DNA from: Saprospiraceae bacterium
GTDB taxonomy: Bacteria > Bacteroidota > Bacteroidia > Chitinophagales > Saprospiraceae
Direction: 5' to 3'
Assembly: GCA_022448945.1 (NCBI GenBank)
Contig: JAKVCV010000012.1
Coordinates: forward strand, 259,324 to 323,323
DNA length: 64,000 nucleotides
Numbering within the stretch: the first letter of the stretch is position 1; each line of letters begins with the position of its first letter. The position numbers and the translations under genes are program-made. The notes under the pieces are model-generated. The model did not search any database. It was given only the letters and a program-made list of their open reading frames with translations, and was not told the origin of the DNA. Positions 46,955 through 56,545 of the stretch are shown piece by piece.

Positions 46955-48373
46955 CTACTTCCATAGCTCCTCCAATTCTTCCAATGTCCTCCCTTTTGTT
47001 TCAGGAATAAAACGCCAAACAAAAAAGACGCTCAAGACACTTACAGAACCATAAACCCAATAAGCAAAGCCATGGTTAAATTGCTCAACCAACCAAGAGT
47101 TTTCATCCATAATTGGAAATGTCCATGAAACAATCTGATTTGCGATCCACATTGCTGCAACTGCAACAGCAAGTGCTGCACTACGAATATTATTGGGAAA
47201 GAGTTCAGATAATAGCACCCAGGTTACTGGTCCCCAACTCATTGCAAAACATGCGACATAGAACAACATAAACAACAATGTAAGAAGCCAATGCCATTCT
47301 CCATAAAAAGACATGCCCAACCCAAACATTGCCATTGCCATACCGACCCCACCAATTAACATCAAAGATTTGCGTCCAAAACGATCGACTGAATATATAG
47401 CAATGATGGTAAACAATAAATTGACACCTCCTACTATAACAGTTTGCAACATTGCTGCATCAGTACCACCTCCCATGGTTTTAAAAATCTCAGGAGCATA
47501 ATACAACACTGCGTTGATACCTACACATTGCTGTAAAACTGCTAATAAAACTCCTATAGCTATAATCATAAAACCAAAGGAAAATAGTTTGGTTGAAGTG
47601 TCTTGTAAGCTACCTTTAATTTCCCCAAGAATACGGGAAGTCGCTTCTACACCATTTATTTTGTTCAGGACTTCTGCAGCCTTTTTTTGTTGACCTTTCA
47701 ATAAAAGAGACCGAGGTGTATCAGGTATAAAAAACAGCGCTATGAGAAAGATCAGAGAAGGAATAGCTTCTGATGCAAACATCCAGCGCCAACCAACAGA
47801 ATTCAACCATTGCTCATCTCCTCTTCCAGCAATATAATAATTGACAAAATACACAATCAATATTCCTGAAACAATAGCAAATTGATTGAGTGATACCAAT
47901 TGACCCCGACGATCAGCAGGTGCTATCTCAGCAATATACATCGGTGAGAGCATAGATGCAAGGCCAATTCCTATACCTCCCAAAACCCGGTACATAATAA
48001 ACCAGTAGACCTGCTGGTGATCTGCTGTTCCTATTACTTTTGTAGGAATTTCAGGCATAGCAGAGCCCAAAGCTGAGATTAAAAACAGTAATGCCGCTAA
48101 AATCAGTCCTTCCCTTCGTCCAAATCTCTTGCTGACCCAACCTCCAAGTATCCCACCTAAAACACAACCTGTCAATGCACTTGACACCACAAAACCAAGA
48201 AATGCATTTTCTGCGGTTTCTCCCATCCCATACGGCGTAACAAAAAAAGCTTTTAATGAACTTACTGTCCCGGAGATAACAGCCGTATCATAGCCAAAAA
48301 GAAACCCTCCAAGTGTTACTGTCAGTGTTATAGGGATAAGAAAAGAGGTATTGGGTTTTGAATTAGACATCAT
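46955..48373 (-). CDS. Sugar:H+ symporter (MFS sugar porter)
   Basis: A 472-residue, 12-helix permease of the sugar porter group (XylE/GalP/GLUT-like). Signatures present: GYDTAVISGTV near the start; KRFGRREGL in the first cytoplasmic loop; RVLGGIGIGLASMLSPMYIA; PADRRGQLVSLNQ; PDTPRSLLLKG; QQCVGINAVLYYAPEIF in helix 7; VDRFGRKSLM; and the terminal PETKGRTLEE. Substrates in this group are hexoses and pentoses, taken up with protons. It lies next to the glycosidase genes and is followed by a phytanoyl-CoA-dioxygenase-like gene that is read in the same direction and ends 20 bases upstream of its start. I infer it takes up monosaccharides released by the enzymes. Start: ATG at 48373. Confidence 0.93.
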   Translation of the reverse strand: MMSNSKPNTSFLIPITLTVTLGGFLFGYDTAVISGTVSSLKAFFVTPYGMGETAENAFLGFVVSSALTGCVLGGILGGWVSKRFGRREGLILAALLFLISALGSAMPEIPTKVIGTADHQQVYWFIMYRVLGGIGIGLASMLSPMYIAEIAPADRRGQLVSLNQFAIVSGILIVYFVNYYIAGRGDEQWLNSVGWRWMFASEAIPSLIFLIALFFIPDTPRSLLLKGQQKKAAEVLNKINGVEATSRILGEIKGSLQDTSTKLFSFGFMIIAIGVLLAVLQQCVGINAVLYYAPEIFKTMGGGTDAAMLQTVIVGGVNLLFTIIAIYSVDRFGRKSLMLIGGVGMAMAMFGLGMSFYGEWHWLLTLLFMLFYVACFAMSWGPVTWVLLSELFPNNIRSAALAVAVAAMWIANQIVSWTFPIMDENSWLVEQFNHGFAYWVYGSVSVLSVFFVWRFIPETKGRTLEELEELWK

Positions 48374-48393
48374 AGCATTCGTTTAAAAGGTTT

Positions 48394-49281
48394 TTATTCC
48401 TTAATTATTCTTTGTAAATCCGGTCTAAGGTAAGCTTTGTTCAAATCTTCAATTCCTTTATGTTCATAAGGATCGGTACCTGCAACCATTACAATATCAC
48501 GCATGTCATTAGTAAGTGGTAATCGTCCATCCTGATCCCAGGGCAAGTATGATTCTGCACTCATATAATGATAGACCAAAGCACGTCGGAATCTGTCTTT
48601 GCTATGATTACGACCAGAGGAATGCAATAAATAGCCATTAAAAAAAACAACTGCCCCCGACTTCACTTCTACAGGAATAGCCTTTGAATGATCAAAAAGA
48701 GTAGGATCTATTATATCATGTTCTCCATACTCTTTCCCATCATATAACTTTCTTGAATATATCTTTGCTGGATTATGAGTTTGAGGGATTACCCAAATAC
48801 AACCATTTTCAATATCTGCATCATCAATAGCGATCCATGCTCCAGTCAGAGAACAATCACGCGTTGGAATATAATATTCATCCTGATGCCAGGACTGACC
48901 AGGTTTACCTGGAGCCTTTACAAAAAGCATCGACTGCATGGATTTTACATTAGGACTTATAATTTCTTTAAGAATATTGACCATCCTATTATGAGACATG
49001 TACTTATATATAACAGGTGACAACTTATGAGGGAAATGTATACACAAATATTTACGTAAAATATCAATTTCATTATCCTGCTCACTTGCCTTCTGCAACC
49101 CTTCTATTAAACCGCGTCCACCTTTAAAAATATTCAAAGTTTCAATCTTAATATCATCTATTTGATCTGAACTAAACAAATCTTCAGCAATCAGAAAACC
49201 ATTTTTTTTATAAAATTCTATGTTCTCTAAAGTAATACCGGAATAAGGGACAATAGCACTGGTGTTGTCTAGCTTTTTCAT
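48394..49281 (-). CDS. Phytanoyl-CoA dioxygenase (PhyH) family protein
   Basis: I place the start at ATG 49281 (295 residues). An ATG 30 codons further up (49371) is in frame, but the extra sequence does not look like a PhyH N-terminus. The family's typical opening (GITLENIEFYKKNGFLIAED) starts soon after the chosen Met. The non-haem iron site is complete: His132 and Asp134 in SWHQDEYY and His220 in LLHSSGRN, with Arg near 230 for 2-oxoglutarate. The protein is a soluble cytoplasmic Fe(II)/2-oxoglutarate oxygenase with an unknown small-molecule substrate. It probably shares a transcript with the sugar symporter 20 bases downstream; its link to sugar use is unclear. Confidence 0.85.
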   Translation of the reverse strand: MKKLDNTSAIVPYSGITLENIEFYKKNGFLIAEDLFSSDQIDDIKIETLNIFKGGRGLIEGLQKASEQDNEIDILRKYLCIHFPHKLSPVIYKYMSHNRMVNILKEIISPNVKSMQSMLFVKAPGKPGQSWHQDEYYIPTRDCSLTGAWIAIDDADIENGCIWVIPQTHNPAKIYSRKLYDGKEYGEHDIIDPTLFDHSKAIPVEVKSGAVVFFNGYLLHSSGRNHSKDRFRRALVYHYMSAESYLPWDQDGRLPLTNDMRDIVMVAGTDPYEHKGIEDLNKAYLRPDLQRIIKE

Positions 49282-49589
49282 ATGCAGATTATTCTCATTG
49301 TTTAAGTATCTAATATTACAGCTAATCCCATTAAAATCAAAAGAAAGATGGGTAAAACCTATAAAAATCATACCTGCTTTTAGGACTAATATATCAGCTT
49401 AAAAAAAATAATTTTGTATATTTAGATATTACAGCAAGAATATTCTTATAATATTTTTGACATAAAGAATGTCATATGGCACTAAAAACATATCCAAAAT
49501 ATTAACATCAAAAATAACTATTAAGCGCATTCGTAATAAGGTAAATAAGAAAACTACTTTTAATTTAATTCTGGAAACAATATAAAAAG

Positions 49590-51464
49590 ATGGATGTAAA
49601 TAAGATCAATATAAAATTGAAGCTATTTTTCTGCTTTGTATTTGCTTATACCATTCACTGTTCAGCTCAACTTTGTAACACAAATCGTTATATCGATTCT
49701 ACATTTAGTGTTACAAAGACTTATAACATTGAATACCAGCAAGCCAAATCTTATGGGTCTTTCTTTGCTACTCCTTATCGCCTTGATATTTATGAGCCTT
49801 CTTCTGACACCCTGACTCATCGACCACTTATACTATTCCTTTTTGGTGGTGGATTCTTAATAGGAGACAAATTGTTCCCACCAGCAGACGATTATTGTTC
49901 TTATTGGGCAGAAAGGGGTTATATATGTGCAGCAGTAAATTACAGGCTTGGCTTCAACACCCTCATTTCAGCAAGTGCTGAGCGCGCAGTATATCGTACA
50001 ATTCAGGATTTACAAGCTGCCCTACGTTTTTTTGCTGAATACAGAAACCAATATGGTGTAGATACAAGTAACATAATAATCTCTGGTAATAGTGCTGGTG
50101 CTATTGCGGGGCTTCATAATGCATTTTTAGTGCAAAGTCAGGCACCTAGTTCTTATCAAGGAGTAGGGTTTGGTTTAGATTCTGATAATTTAGGAGGTAT
50201 ATTTTCTTCAGGCAATAATTACTGGAACAATGAAGAAGTGAAAACACACGGTCTTATATCAAATTGGGGTGCGATTTGGGATACTGTGTATATTGGAGAT
50301 TCTCCTAAAGACAATATTCCGACTATACTATTTCACGGAGATCAGGATTCACTGGTGCCATATAATACTGGGAACCCATTTGGTTATCCTTTATTTCCAC
50401 AAATGTATGGCAGCGTCCCAATAAGTGATGCTTTGGCTAGAAATAATATTATTTCTTACTTCGAAACCTTTGAAGGGGCTGGACATGAACCCGAACTATT
50501 AAACTCCAGTTATCTTGATACCATTCACATGATGTCTCAAGATTTCATCTATGAACACGTACTAAAACCTGAAGTTATTTCAGTTTCAGGTAATACCACC
50601 AGCGCAAATACTATTACAGAAAATTATCTTGTAACTGCCAATGAGAACATTGTCGTAGGTTGCGTAAATGTTAACAATGGAAGCGTATTGAATATTAATG
50701 GTGATCAATTTGACATCCTATGGCATACTATTGGACAAGACACTATAGAAATAGTTGTATTTAATGATATCCTAGCCAAAGATACATTTTGGTTGCCTGT
50801 TAACATTGTAGATATCTGTTCACTTACACCATTAACCGGTACAAACAACACTACAATTTGTATTAATGACAGCATTATTATTAACGGAACTGTTTATAAT
50901 GCAGCAAATCCATCCGGCATTGAAGTATATACCAATATTGGTCCCAACAACTGTGATAGTACGGTAACAGTGGCTTTGAATGTATTGAGTGTATTAGACA
51001 CTTCAATCAATACAGCAGGACTAACCATTAACTCGAACCAAAATGGAGTAAATTACCAATGGATGAATTGCGATAGTTCTAACATTTTAATACCGGGGGC
51101 TACAAATGCCACTTATACAGCAAATGCGCCAGGATCATTTGCAGTGATATTAACAATAGGTTCATGTATTGACACCTCCTCATGCATATTTGTAACAAAT
51201 ACTGGTTTAGTAAAAAACACACTTAGTTTACCTATTAAAATATTCCCTAACCCATCACATGGTTTTGTTATTATTGATTTTGGATCTATTCAGGAAAATC
51301 TAACACTTAATTTAATATCTCACACAGGACAACTATTAGAAACCAAAAAAATTGATAATCAGAGTCGATTTGAATTAGAAATTAGTGGCGCTAAAGGAAT
51401 ATATTTAATTGAGATTTTAAATGATAAGAACCAAACAGCAACCTTCAGGGTAATAAAAGAATAA
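49590..51464 (+). CDS. Secreted carboxylesterase-like hydrolase with T9SS tail
   Basis: A 624-residue exported protein. Signal peptide to about residue 28 (VFAYTIHCSAQ), then a carboxylesterase/lipase-type alpha/beta-hydrolase: the oxyanion strand ILFLFGGGFLIGDK, the nucleophile elbow SGNSAGA (Ser168), a probable acid in ILFHGDQDSLVPY and His in EGAGHEPELL. Residues about 330-545 hold Ig-like beta modules. The end is a type A T9SS sorting domain (IKIFPNPSHGFVII to GIYLIEILND). The product is therefore a secreted or surface esterase; the substrate is unknown. It stands alone with about 300 bases upstream of the divergent PhyH gene. Confidence 0.8.
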   Translation: MDVNKINIKLKLFFCFVFAYTIHCSAQLCNTNRYIDSTFSVTKTYNIEYQQAKSYGSFFATPYRLDIYEPSSDTLTHRPLILFLFGGGFLIGDKLFPPADDYCSYWAERGYICAAVNYRLGFNTLISASAERAVYRTIQDLQAALRFFAEYRNQYGVDTSNIIISGNSAGAIAGLHNAFLVQSQAPSSYQGVGFGLDSDNLGGIFSSGNNYWNNEEVKTHGLISNWGAIWDTVYIGDSPKDNIPTILFHGDQDSLVPYNTGNPFGYPLFPQMYGSVPISDALARNNIISYFETFEGAGHEPELLNSSYLDTIHMMSQDFIYEHVLKPEVISVSGNTTSANTITENYLVTANENIVVGCVNVNNGSVLNINGDQFDILWHTIGQDTIEIVVFNDILAKDTFWLPVNIVDICSLTPLTGTNNTTICINDSIIINGTVYNAANPSGIEVYTNIGPNNCDSTVTVALNVLSVLDTSINTAGLTINSNQNGVNYQWMNCDSSNILIPGATNATYTANAPGSFAVILTIGSCIDTSSCIFVTNTGLVKNTLSLPIKIFPNPSHGFVIIDFGSIQENLTLNLISHTGQLLETKKIDNQSRFELEISGAKGIYLIEILNDKNQTATFRVIKE

Positions 51465-51700
51465 CAGGTTTTCCACATGCTCTAGCTATGCGTCTGAAAC
51501 AGACATTGCTGAAATTTAATTAACTCCTATCGATAGTGTTCACTTAAGGAGAATCAATCAATAAAAATGTGTTAAACATAATCTATTTATTTGTTATAAA
51601 ACATCATTTTTGCAACAATTCATGACATTTAATGTTGAATTGAATATAGTGCATTTGTTTTCAAAACCATTCTAGTCCCTGATAGTAATAAAAATACAAG

Positions 51701-52363
51701 ATGATTAAATTATTGTTTATCATAATATTTTTGTTTTTCAATACTAATGGGAATTCTATCCACATTAAAAATAAATTATTAATAGTTAAATCCCATTACA
51801 TTCAAAACATACCACCTTGGAAGTTCATAAAATCTAGTGATGGGATCTCTATATACACAAGATCTGTTGATGGATGGTCTGTGAATGAGTACAGAGCAAT
51901 TTTCACTATTAAAGCGCCTATTGAATTGGTAGAGAAAGTACTGAGGGACACTAAAAACCAAAGAAAATGGTCTAAAAACACGATACTGGTTAAAGAGATC
52001 AAAAGGGTATCTCACGATATTTTTTATACCTATTCACAGACGAATGCCCCCTGGCCAGCAACTGACAGGGATAATGTAGTACATATTATTTATACGTATC
52101 CGACCAAAAATAAAATTCATATCAAAATCGAATCAAAACCTAATGCATTTCCAAAAAATAAGAATTTTGTAAGGATAGAGCGTATGGAAGGTAGTTGGAT
52201 ATTGGAGGCATCTTCGAATGGCACGACAAAAGTGACACAACAGGCTTTAGTAGATCCAGGCGGATCTACACCAAAATGGTTGATAAATTCATTTCTGGTA
52301 AATGGGCCAATGCGTAATCTTAACAACCTAAAAAACTACATTGAAAAAAGTATTAACTTTTAG
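51701..52363 (+). CDS. START-domain lipid-binding-like protein, exported
   Basis: A 220-residue protein with an N-terminal hydrophobic segment (IKLLFIIIFLFFNTNGNS), probably a signal peptide. The rest is a single START-like domain: PPWKFIKSSDGISIYTRSVDG, EYRAIFTIKAPIELVEKVLRD, WPATDRDNVV, and the long closing helix WLINSFLVNGPMRNLNNLKN. START domains hold a lipid or other hydrophobic ligand in a deep pocket. Exported bacterial members of this type are common, with unknown ligands. It converges with the GEVED-domain gene, whose stop is 6 bases away. Confidence 0.85.
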   Translation: MIKLLFIIIFLFFNTNGNSIHIKNKLLIVKSHYIQNIPPWKFIKSSDGISIYTRSVDGWSVNEYRAIFTIKAPIELVEKVLRDTKNQRKWSKNTILVKEIKRVSHDIFYTYSQTNAPWPATDRDNVVHIIYTYPTKNKIHIKIESKPNAFPKNKNFVRIERMEGSWILEASSNGTTKVTQQALVDPGGSTPKWLINSFLVNGPMRNLNNLKNYIEKSINF

Positions 52364-52369
52364 GAAAGA

Positions 52370-54028
52370 TCATTTTTTGATTACTTTTTCTCTCCAAAGT
52401 TGTCCATCATAAATCAGGTTTATAATATACATTCCCGATGACAAGGAAGAAAGATCTACAGAGTTGGTTTTTATTGAAATTGACCTTAAAAGTTTCCCAT
52501 TAATACTATAAAGCAAAACTTGCTCAGGGTAAATACCTTTGATATGTATAATGTCACTAGTTGGATTAGGATACAATTGTGGCCTGTATCCCTTATTTGA
52601 ATTAAGATCTTTTACTGATGTAATGTTTACATAATTATTGTCAATATTCAAAACATATGCACCCGCATCTGTCCCCCAGCCTTCAACAACTATATAAACA
52701 CTATCAAGACCTAATGTAGGAAATAAAATTTCTGATTGTGGAGAACAGGAAGTAAAATCATCATTATAAAAAATTACATCTCCATTAGTGTTTTGAATAG
52801 TAAGATAGGTGTCAAAATCAGATCCACAAAGAGAAGCACGCAGAGAATCTTTGCTAGGATCTAATACAGCAAGATAAAATACGTCTGGTGATTCATAAAC
52901 AAGAGAATGATTGGTAAAGCAATTAAGTGTGCTATTTGAATCAGTGTAGGGATAAGAAATTACAGGAATAGGCGTTGGGCTATTATCTCCTAAAGAACCC
53001 GCACAACTTATGCCTATTGCATCGATACAAATATCGCTGGTATAATCTGTACCAGTAGTTCCATTAAAACGAAATCTTACATCCGTTTCATTAGTATAAG
53101 GACTAAGATCTAAATAGAAAGGGATCCAGGAATTGCCCTGATTACCGCTTATTGACCATATATTAGACCAGTTGGCACCTCCTATACTAATTTCAAGGTC
53201 TAAAGTACCCATATCTGCTCCATACATATGATAAGCAAAAGTTAAACTAGGATTATCAAGTGGTGTTAAATCAAAACAAGGACTCAACAAATTTGCTGTT
53301 TTAGCGGGATAGTTAGGTGCTGATGCTTCTATATATATATATTCATTGCCATCGCTAGCAGAACTAGGTCCCGTTGACTGAGAAGGAGTAGATCCAGAAT
53401 TGAAAGACCAGTCAATGGAATCTGCATTATCCTGAACCCATCCGGAAAGATTATTTTCAAAACTTTGAGTATAGGGGTAAGAGTTGACAGTAAAACAACT
53501 GTTCCCCTGTTGAATTACAACAGAAAAGTCTAATACCGAGCCCCATGTAAAAGAGGCACAAGGATCAAGTGGGAAAGATGAAGCTCCTTCGTGTTGCATA
53601 ACACGCATTCTTGTAGTACCAATAATAGCGTTTGAGGGAACAATAAAATTATAGTCTTGAAGGCTCATGGGTGGTGTGCCCTGCCATTGTAAAATGGACT
53701 CATTTGGTTCAAAACTTTGATTTCCATTAAAATCTATCCATACTTCAGCACGATTAGAATAGTTGCCATCACAGGTTCCAAATTTACAGGAAATAATATA
53801 TCCTGCGTTTGTTGATAAAGTAACTGATTGTGTTGAAGTATAATCTTCTATACCCGTTTGAGGTGGACAACCTGTATAATTAATACTTCCTGATAGTCCA
53901 TTAAGAATTACCCTTTCAGTATGCGAATCTGCCGTTGATGAAGGTCCTCCAGACATACAATATTGACCATTTACAGATCCAAATAGAATTGTACATAAAA
54001 AAATAAACACATATTTTATTTTTGTCAT
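52370..54028 (-). CDS. GEVED/MAM-like/PPC secreted protein with T9SS tail
   Basis: I place the start at ATG 54028 (552 residues). The frame opens 17 codons earlier with TTG, but the ATG begins the signal peptide KIKYVFIFLCTILFGSVNGQ. Domains in order: a GEVED domain (about 22-175, with YCMSGG at its start and WIDFNGNQSFEPNE at its core); a MAM-like jelly roll (about 185-345, YTQSFENNLSGWVQ); a PPC-like module (about 360-475); and a type A T9SS sorting domain (RPQLYPNPTSDIIHIKG to SGMYIINLIY). It looks like a non-catalytic secreted or surface binding protein. No peptidase motif is visible. Confidence 0.82.
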   Translation of the reverse strand: MTKIKYVFIFLCTILFGSVNGQYCMSGGPSSTADSHTERVILNGLSGSINYTGCPPQTGIEDYTSTQSVTLSTNAGYIISCKFGTCDGNYSNRAEVWIDFNGNQSFEPNESILQWQGTPPMSLQDYNFIVPSNAIIGTTRMRVMQHEGASSFPLDPCASFTWGSVLDFSVVIQQGNSCFTVNSYPYTQSFENNLSGWVQDNADSIDWSFNSGSTPSQSTGPSSASDGNEYIYIEASAPNYPAKTANLLSPCFDLTPLDNPSLTFAYHMYGADMGTLDLEISIGGANWSNIWSISGNQGNSWIPFYLDLSPYTNETDVRFRFNGTTGTDYTSDICIDAIGISCAGSLGDNSPTPIPVISYPYTDSNSTLNCFTNHSLVYESPDVFYLAVLDPSKDSLRASLCGSDFDTYLTIQNTNGDVIFYNDDFTSCSPQSEILFPTLGLDSVYIVVEGWGTDAGAYVLNIDNNYVNITSVKDLNSNKGYRPQLYPNPTSDIIHIKGIYPEQVLLYSINGKLLRSISIKTNSVDLSSLSSGMYIINLIYDGQLWREKVIKK

Positions 54029-54295
54029 ACTTAGTAATTTTATCAGAAAAACTTTTATACTAAAAGTACAATATACCAATTCTTAAACGATTTGATAAAT
54101 CTAAAGCATATAATTTAAGAAATGATTTACTACATTATACGATTTCAAATATTTAGTATTAAAAAACCTTTTTGTAAGCACTGAAATAAAATGTATCCTT
54201 AAATTAGTGTAAATGAATATTTAAACCCTAAATTTAGTTCTTTCTATATAAAGAAAAAATAAATACTAATACGGTTAAACATAAAGAACTAGAAA

Positions 54296-56191
54296 ATGCA
54301 CAGTCAGCCCAATACATTGAATTTTGACATCAGTAAGATGCAAGCACTACTGGAACATGATAATCATGACACACGTTCTGAACTCAGGAAGTTATTTAAA
54401 GATACATTATTTACACCCCGTTTCAATATTTCACTATCTGAAGAAAGGGAATTGGCCTTAAAACGCCTGAAAAAAATATGTGATCATCAATTGATCTCCG
54501 TGCTGGATTTTAAAAACAATCCCCATCGTATTTTCTCTGCTCATGAAGCAGTAGGTATGATGGATGGTTCTGTGGCTACTAAAATGACAGTTCAATTTAA
54601 CTTATTTGGGGGTACAATCCTGAAGTTGGGTACTGAAAAACATCATGAAATACTATTAAAAGATATTGACAGTTTAAAATCGGTTGGTTGCTTTGGTCTT
54701 ACTGAACTTGGCTATGGAAACAATGCGGTTGAAATGAAAACGACTGCAAGCTATGATGCATCAACTAAAGAATTTATAATTAATACCCCTGAAGTATCTG
54801 CACGTAAATATTGGATCACTAATGGTGCGATTCACGCACATTATGTAATAGTTTTTGCGCGATTATTAAACAATGGAGCAGATGAAGGCATACATGGATT
54901 TTTGGTGCCTATACGAGATAAAGACATGAACGTTTTACCAGGTGTTACGGTTTGGGATATGGGTTACAAAATTGGAGTGAACGGTGTTGATAACGCAAGC
55001 ATAGGCTTTGAAAATGTTCGTATTCCTCTTGACTATATGCTTGATGCAACAGCAACTATTAACGCTGATGGAAAGTACAGTTGTGAAATAAAAAGCAAGA
55101 GAGGGCGTTTTTTAAGCCTGGCGGATCAACTTTTAAGTGGACGCCTTTGTATTGCTTCAATGACTTTAGGAAGTGCCAAGGTATGCTTAGATACCGCAAT
55201 TCGTTATGCGAGTTCCCGTATGGCAGTAGGCCCGAAAGGAAAAAGTGACACGCCCATTATGAATTATCAATTGCAGCAACGAGCGATCTTGCCACTACTT
55301 GCTCAAACCTATGCCTACAACATGGCATTAAACGCTACCAAAGACAAATATGCCAAACTTAACAAAGAAAACAATTTGGAGGTTTTATTACTTTGTTGTG
55401 TAATGAAAACGCAAATATCCTGGCATGCTGAAAACACAGCGACTACCTGTCGTGAGCGATGTGGCGGTCAGGGCTTTTTAGCGGCCAATCGTTTTGGAGA
55501 AGGCATAGTAGGTGGTCATGCAGGCATTACTGCAGAGGGTGACAATCGAGTTTTGATGCAAAAAATCTCCAAAGAACTCCTAGGTAGAGCCGACAAGAAA
55601 AAAATTGCTAAAGACATGGTGGCTGGCTTTCTCCCTACTGTTTTTCGACGCACACTCGAAGGTACCTTAAGAGGTGATTTGTCCGACCATGTTTTTTTGC
55701 TACGCCTGTTAAAAATCCGAGAATCACATAGTTTATCGAAACTGGCAATTTTATTGAACAAAAGCAAAAAGAAAGGAAAAAACCTGTATGATACCTGGAT
55801 GTATGAAGCTTCGGATTTAATTCAGAGGCTTGCGCAAGCCTATTCTGAACGCGTTATCTTTGAAGCTTGTTTAGATGTTTTAAATGCTTGTGAGCCCGAA
55901 CTGAAACCAATTTTATCTACGATCTTTTCTTTATCAGCTATTGACTGGATAGAAAGAGATTTAGGATGGTTTTTATCCGAAAGCGTTATTTCTCCTCGCT
56001 TAGCAAAAAAAGTACCTGAACAATCTATAAAATTATGTAAAAAGCTTGCTCCTAACGCTATTCGTTTAATTGACTCCTTTGGTATCCCCTTGCATATGCG
56101 ACACGCTCCCATTGCAGGTGATTGGAAAAAATACAATGAAACAGATAATTTTGGGGAATTACTTCCTGAAATGCAAAAGCAAAGCAAATAA
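54296..56191 (+). CDS. Acyl-CoA oxidase / acyl-CoA dehydrogenase family protein
   Basis: A 631-residue flavoenzyme with the length and motifs of the acyl-CoA oxidase (ACOX) branch: [50 protein letters not shown]-type strand, [21 protein letters not shown], then the [15 protein letters not shown] motif near residue 388. It oxidises acyl-CoA to the 2-enoyl-CoA with FAD, in fatty-acid degradation. It has no signal peptide. The last 30 codons (from about 56094) are also present, diverged, at 58014-58117: the DNA from here through the next gene's leader was duplicated. It is followed by the DUF4157-type gene after 101 bases. Confidence 0.9.
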   Translation: MHSQPNTLNFDISKMQALLEHDNHDTRSELRKLFKDTLFTPRFNISLSEERELALKRLKKICDHQLISVLDFKNNPHRIFSAHEAVGMMDGSVATKMTVQFNLFGGTILKLGTEKHHEILLKDIDSLKSVGCFGLTELGYGNNAVEMKTTASYDASTKEFIINTPEVSARKYWITNGAIHAHYVIVFARLLNNGADEGIHGFLVPIRDKDMNVLPGVTVWDMGYKIGVNGVDNASIGFENVRIPLDYMLDATATINADGKYSCEIKSKRGRFLSLADQLLSGRLCIASMTLGSAKVCLDTAIRYASSRMAVGPKGKSDTPIMNYQLQQRAILPLLAQTYAYNMALNATKDKYAKLNKENNLEVLLLCCVMKTQISWHAENTATTCRERCGGQGFLAANRFGEGIVGGHAGITAEGDNRVLMQKISKELLGRADKKKIAKDMVAGFLPTVFRRTLEGTLRGDLSDHVFLLRLLKIRESHSLSKLAILLNKSKKKGKNLYDTWMYEASDLIQRLAQAYSERVIFEACLDVLNACEPELKPILSTIFSLSAIDWIERDLGWFLSESVISPRLAKKVPEQSIKLCKKLAPNAIRLIDSFGIPLHMRHAPIAGDWKKYNETDNFGELLPEMQKQSK

Positions 56192-56545
56192 AAACTATAA
56201 TAATTTGCACATACAATATTTTTCTTGATTATTGATTCTTTAATATAAATCAGGTATATTTGTATGATAAATTAAAAGGAAAATTTACCCAAATGAAAAG
56301 TTTTAATTACAAAAAAGATCAAGATAAAAATCGATCTGTAGCAACCGATTCATCTTCAAAAAATAGTGCTGAGAATTCTAATAATTTTGAAGATAATAGT
56401 GCAGAAGCTATTCAAATGAGGCAGTTTCAAGCCAATATTGATGAAAGCGAAGAGGTAAAGCAAATGAAAGCTTATCAGGATGCTACTGAGAAACATGAAA
56501 CGATTCAAGCCCCTAATGATGATCCATCAGGTTCAAATAATAATA
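56094..56545 (+). repeat. Tandem-duplicated segment, unit 1
   Basis: This unit spans the last 30 codons of the acyl-CoA oxidase gene, the intergenic region with its promoter, and the first 84 codons of the DUF4157 gene. Unit 2 is at 58014-58470, an offset of about 1920-1925 bases. Similarity begins sharply near ATATGCG in both and fades after the AATAATAA stretch. Confidence 0.85.
56232..56262 (+). promoter_or_regulatory. Promoter of DUF4157 gene (duplicated)
   Basis: TTG (56232-56234), a 20-base gap and TATATTTG (56255-56262) match the Bacteroidota promoter form. The same pair with the same 20-base gap recurs at 58156-58186 in the second copy. Because the TTG codon at 56260 falls inside the TAnnTTTG element, it cannot be the translation start, which supports ATG 56293. 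Confidence 0.65.

Noticed and set aside
56260-56292. Longer N-terminus of the DUF4157 protein from the TTG at 56260
   Set aside because: The TTG belongs to the TAnnTTTG promoter element, and the paralogue starts at the ATG matching 56293.
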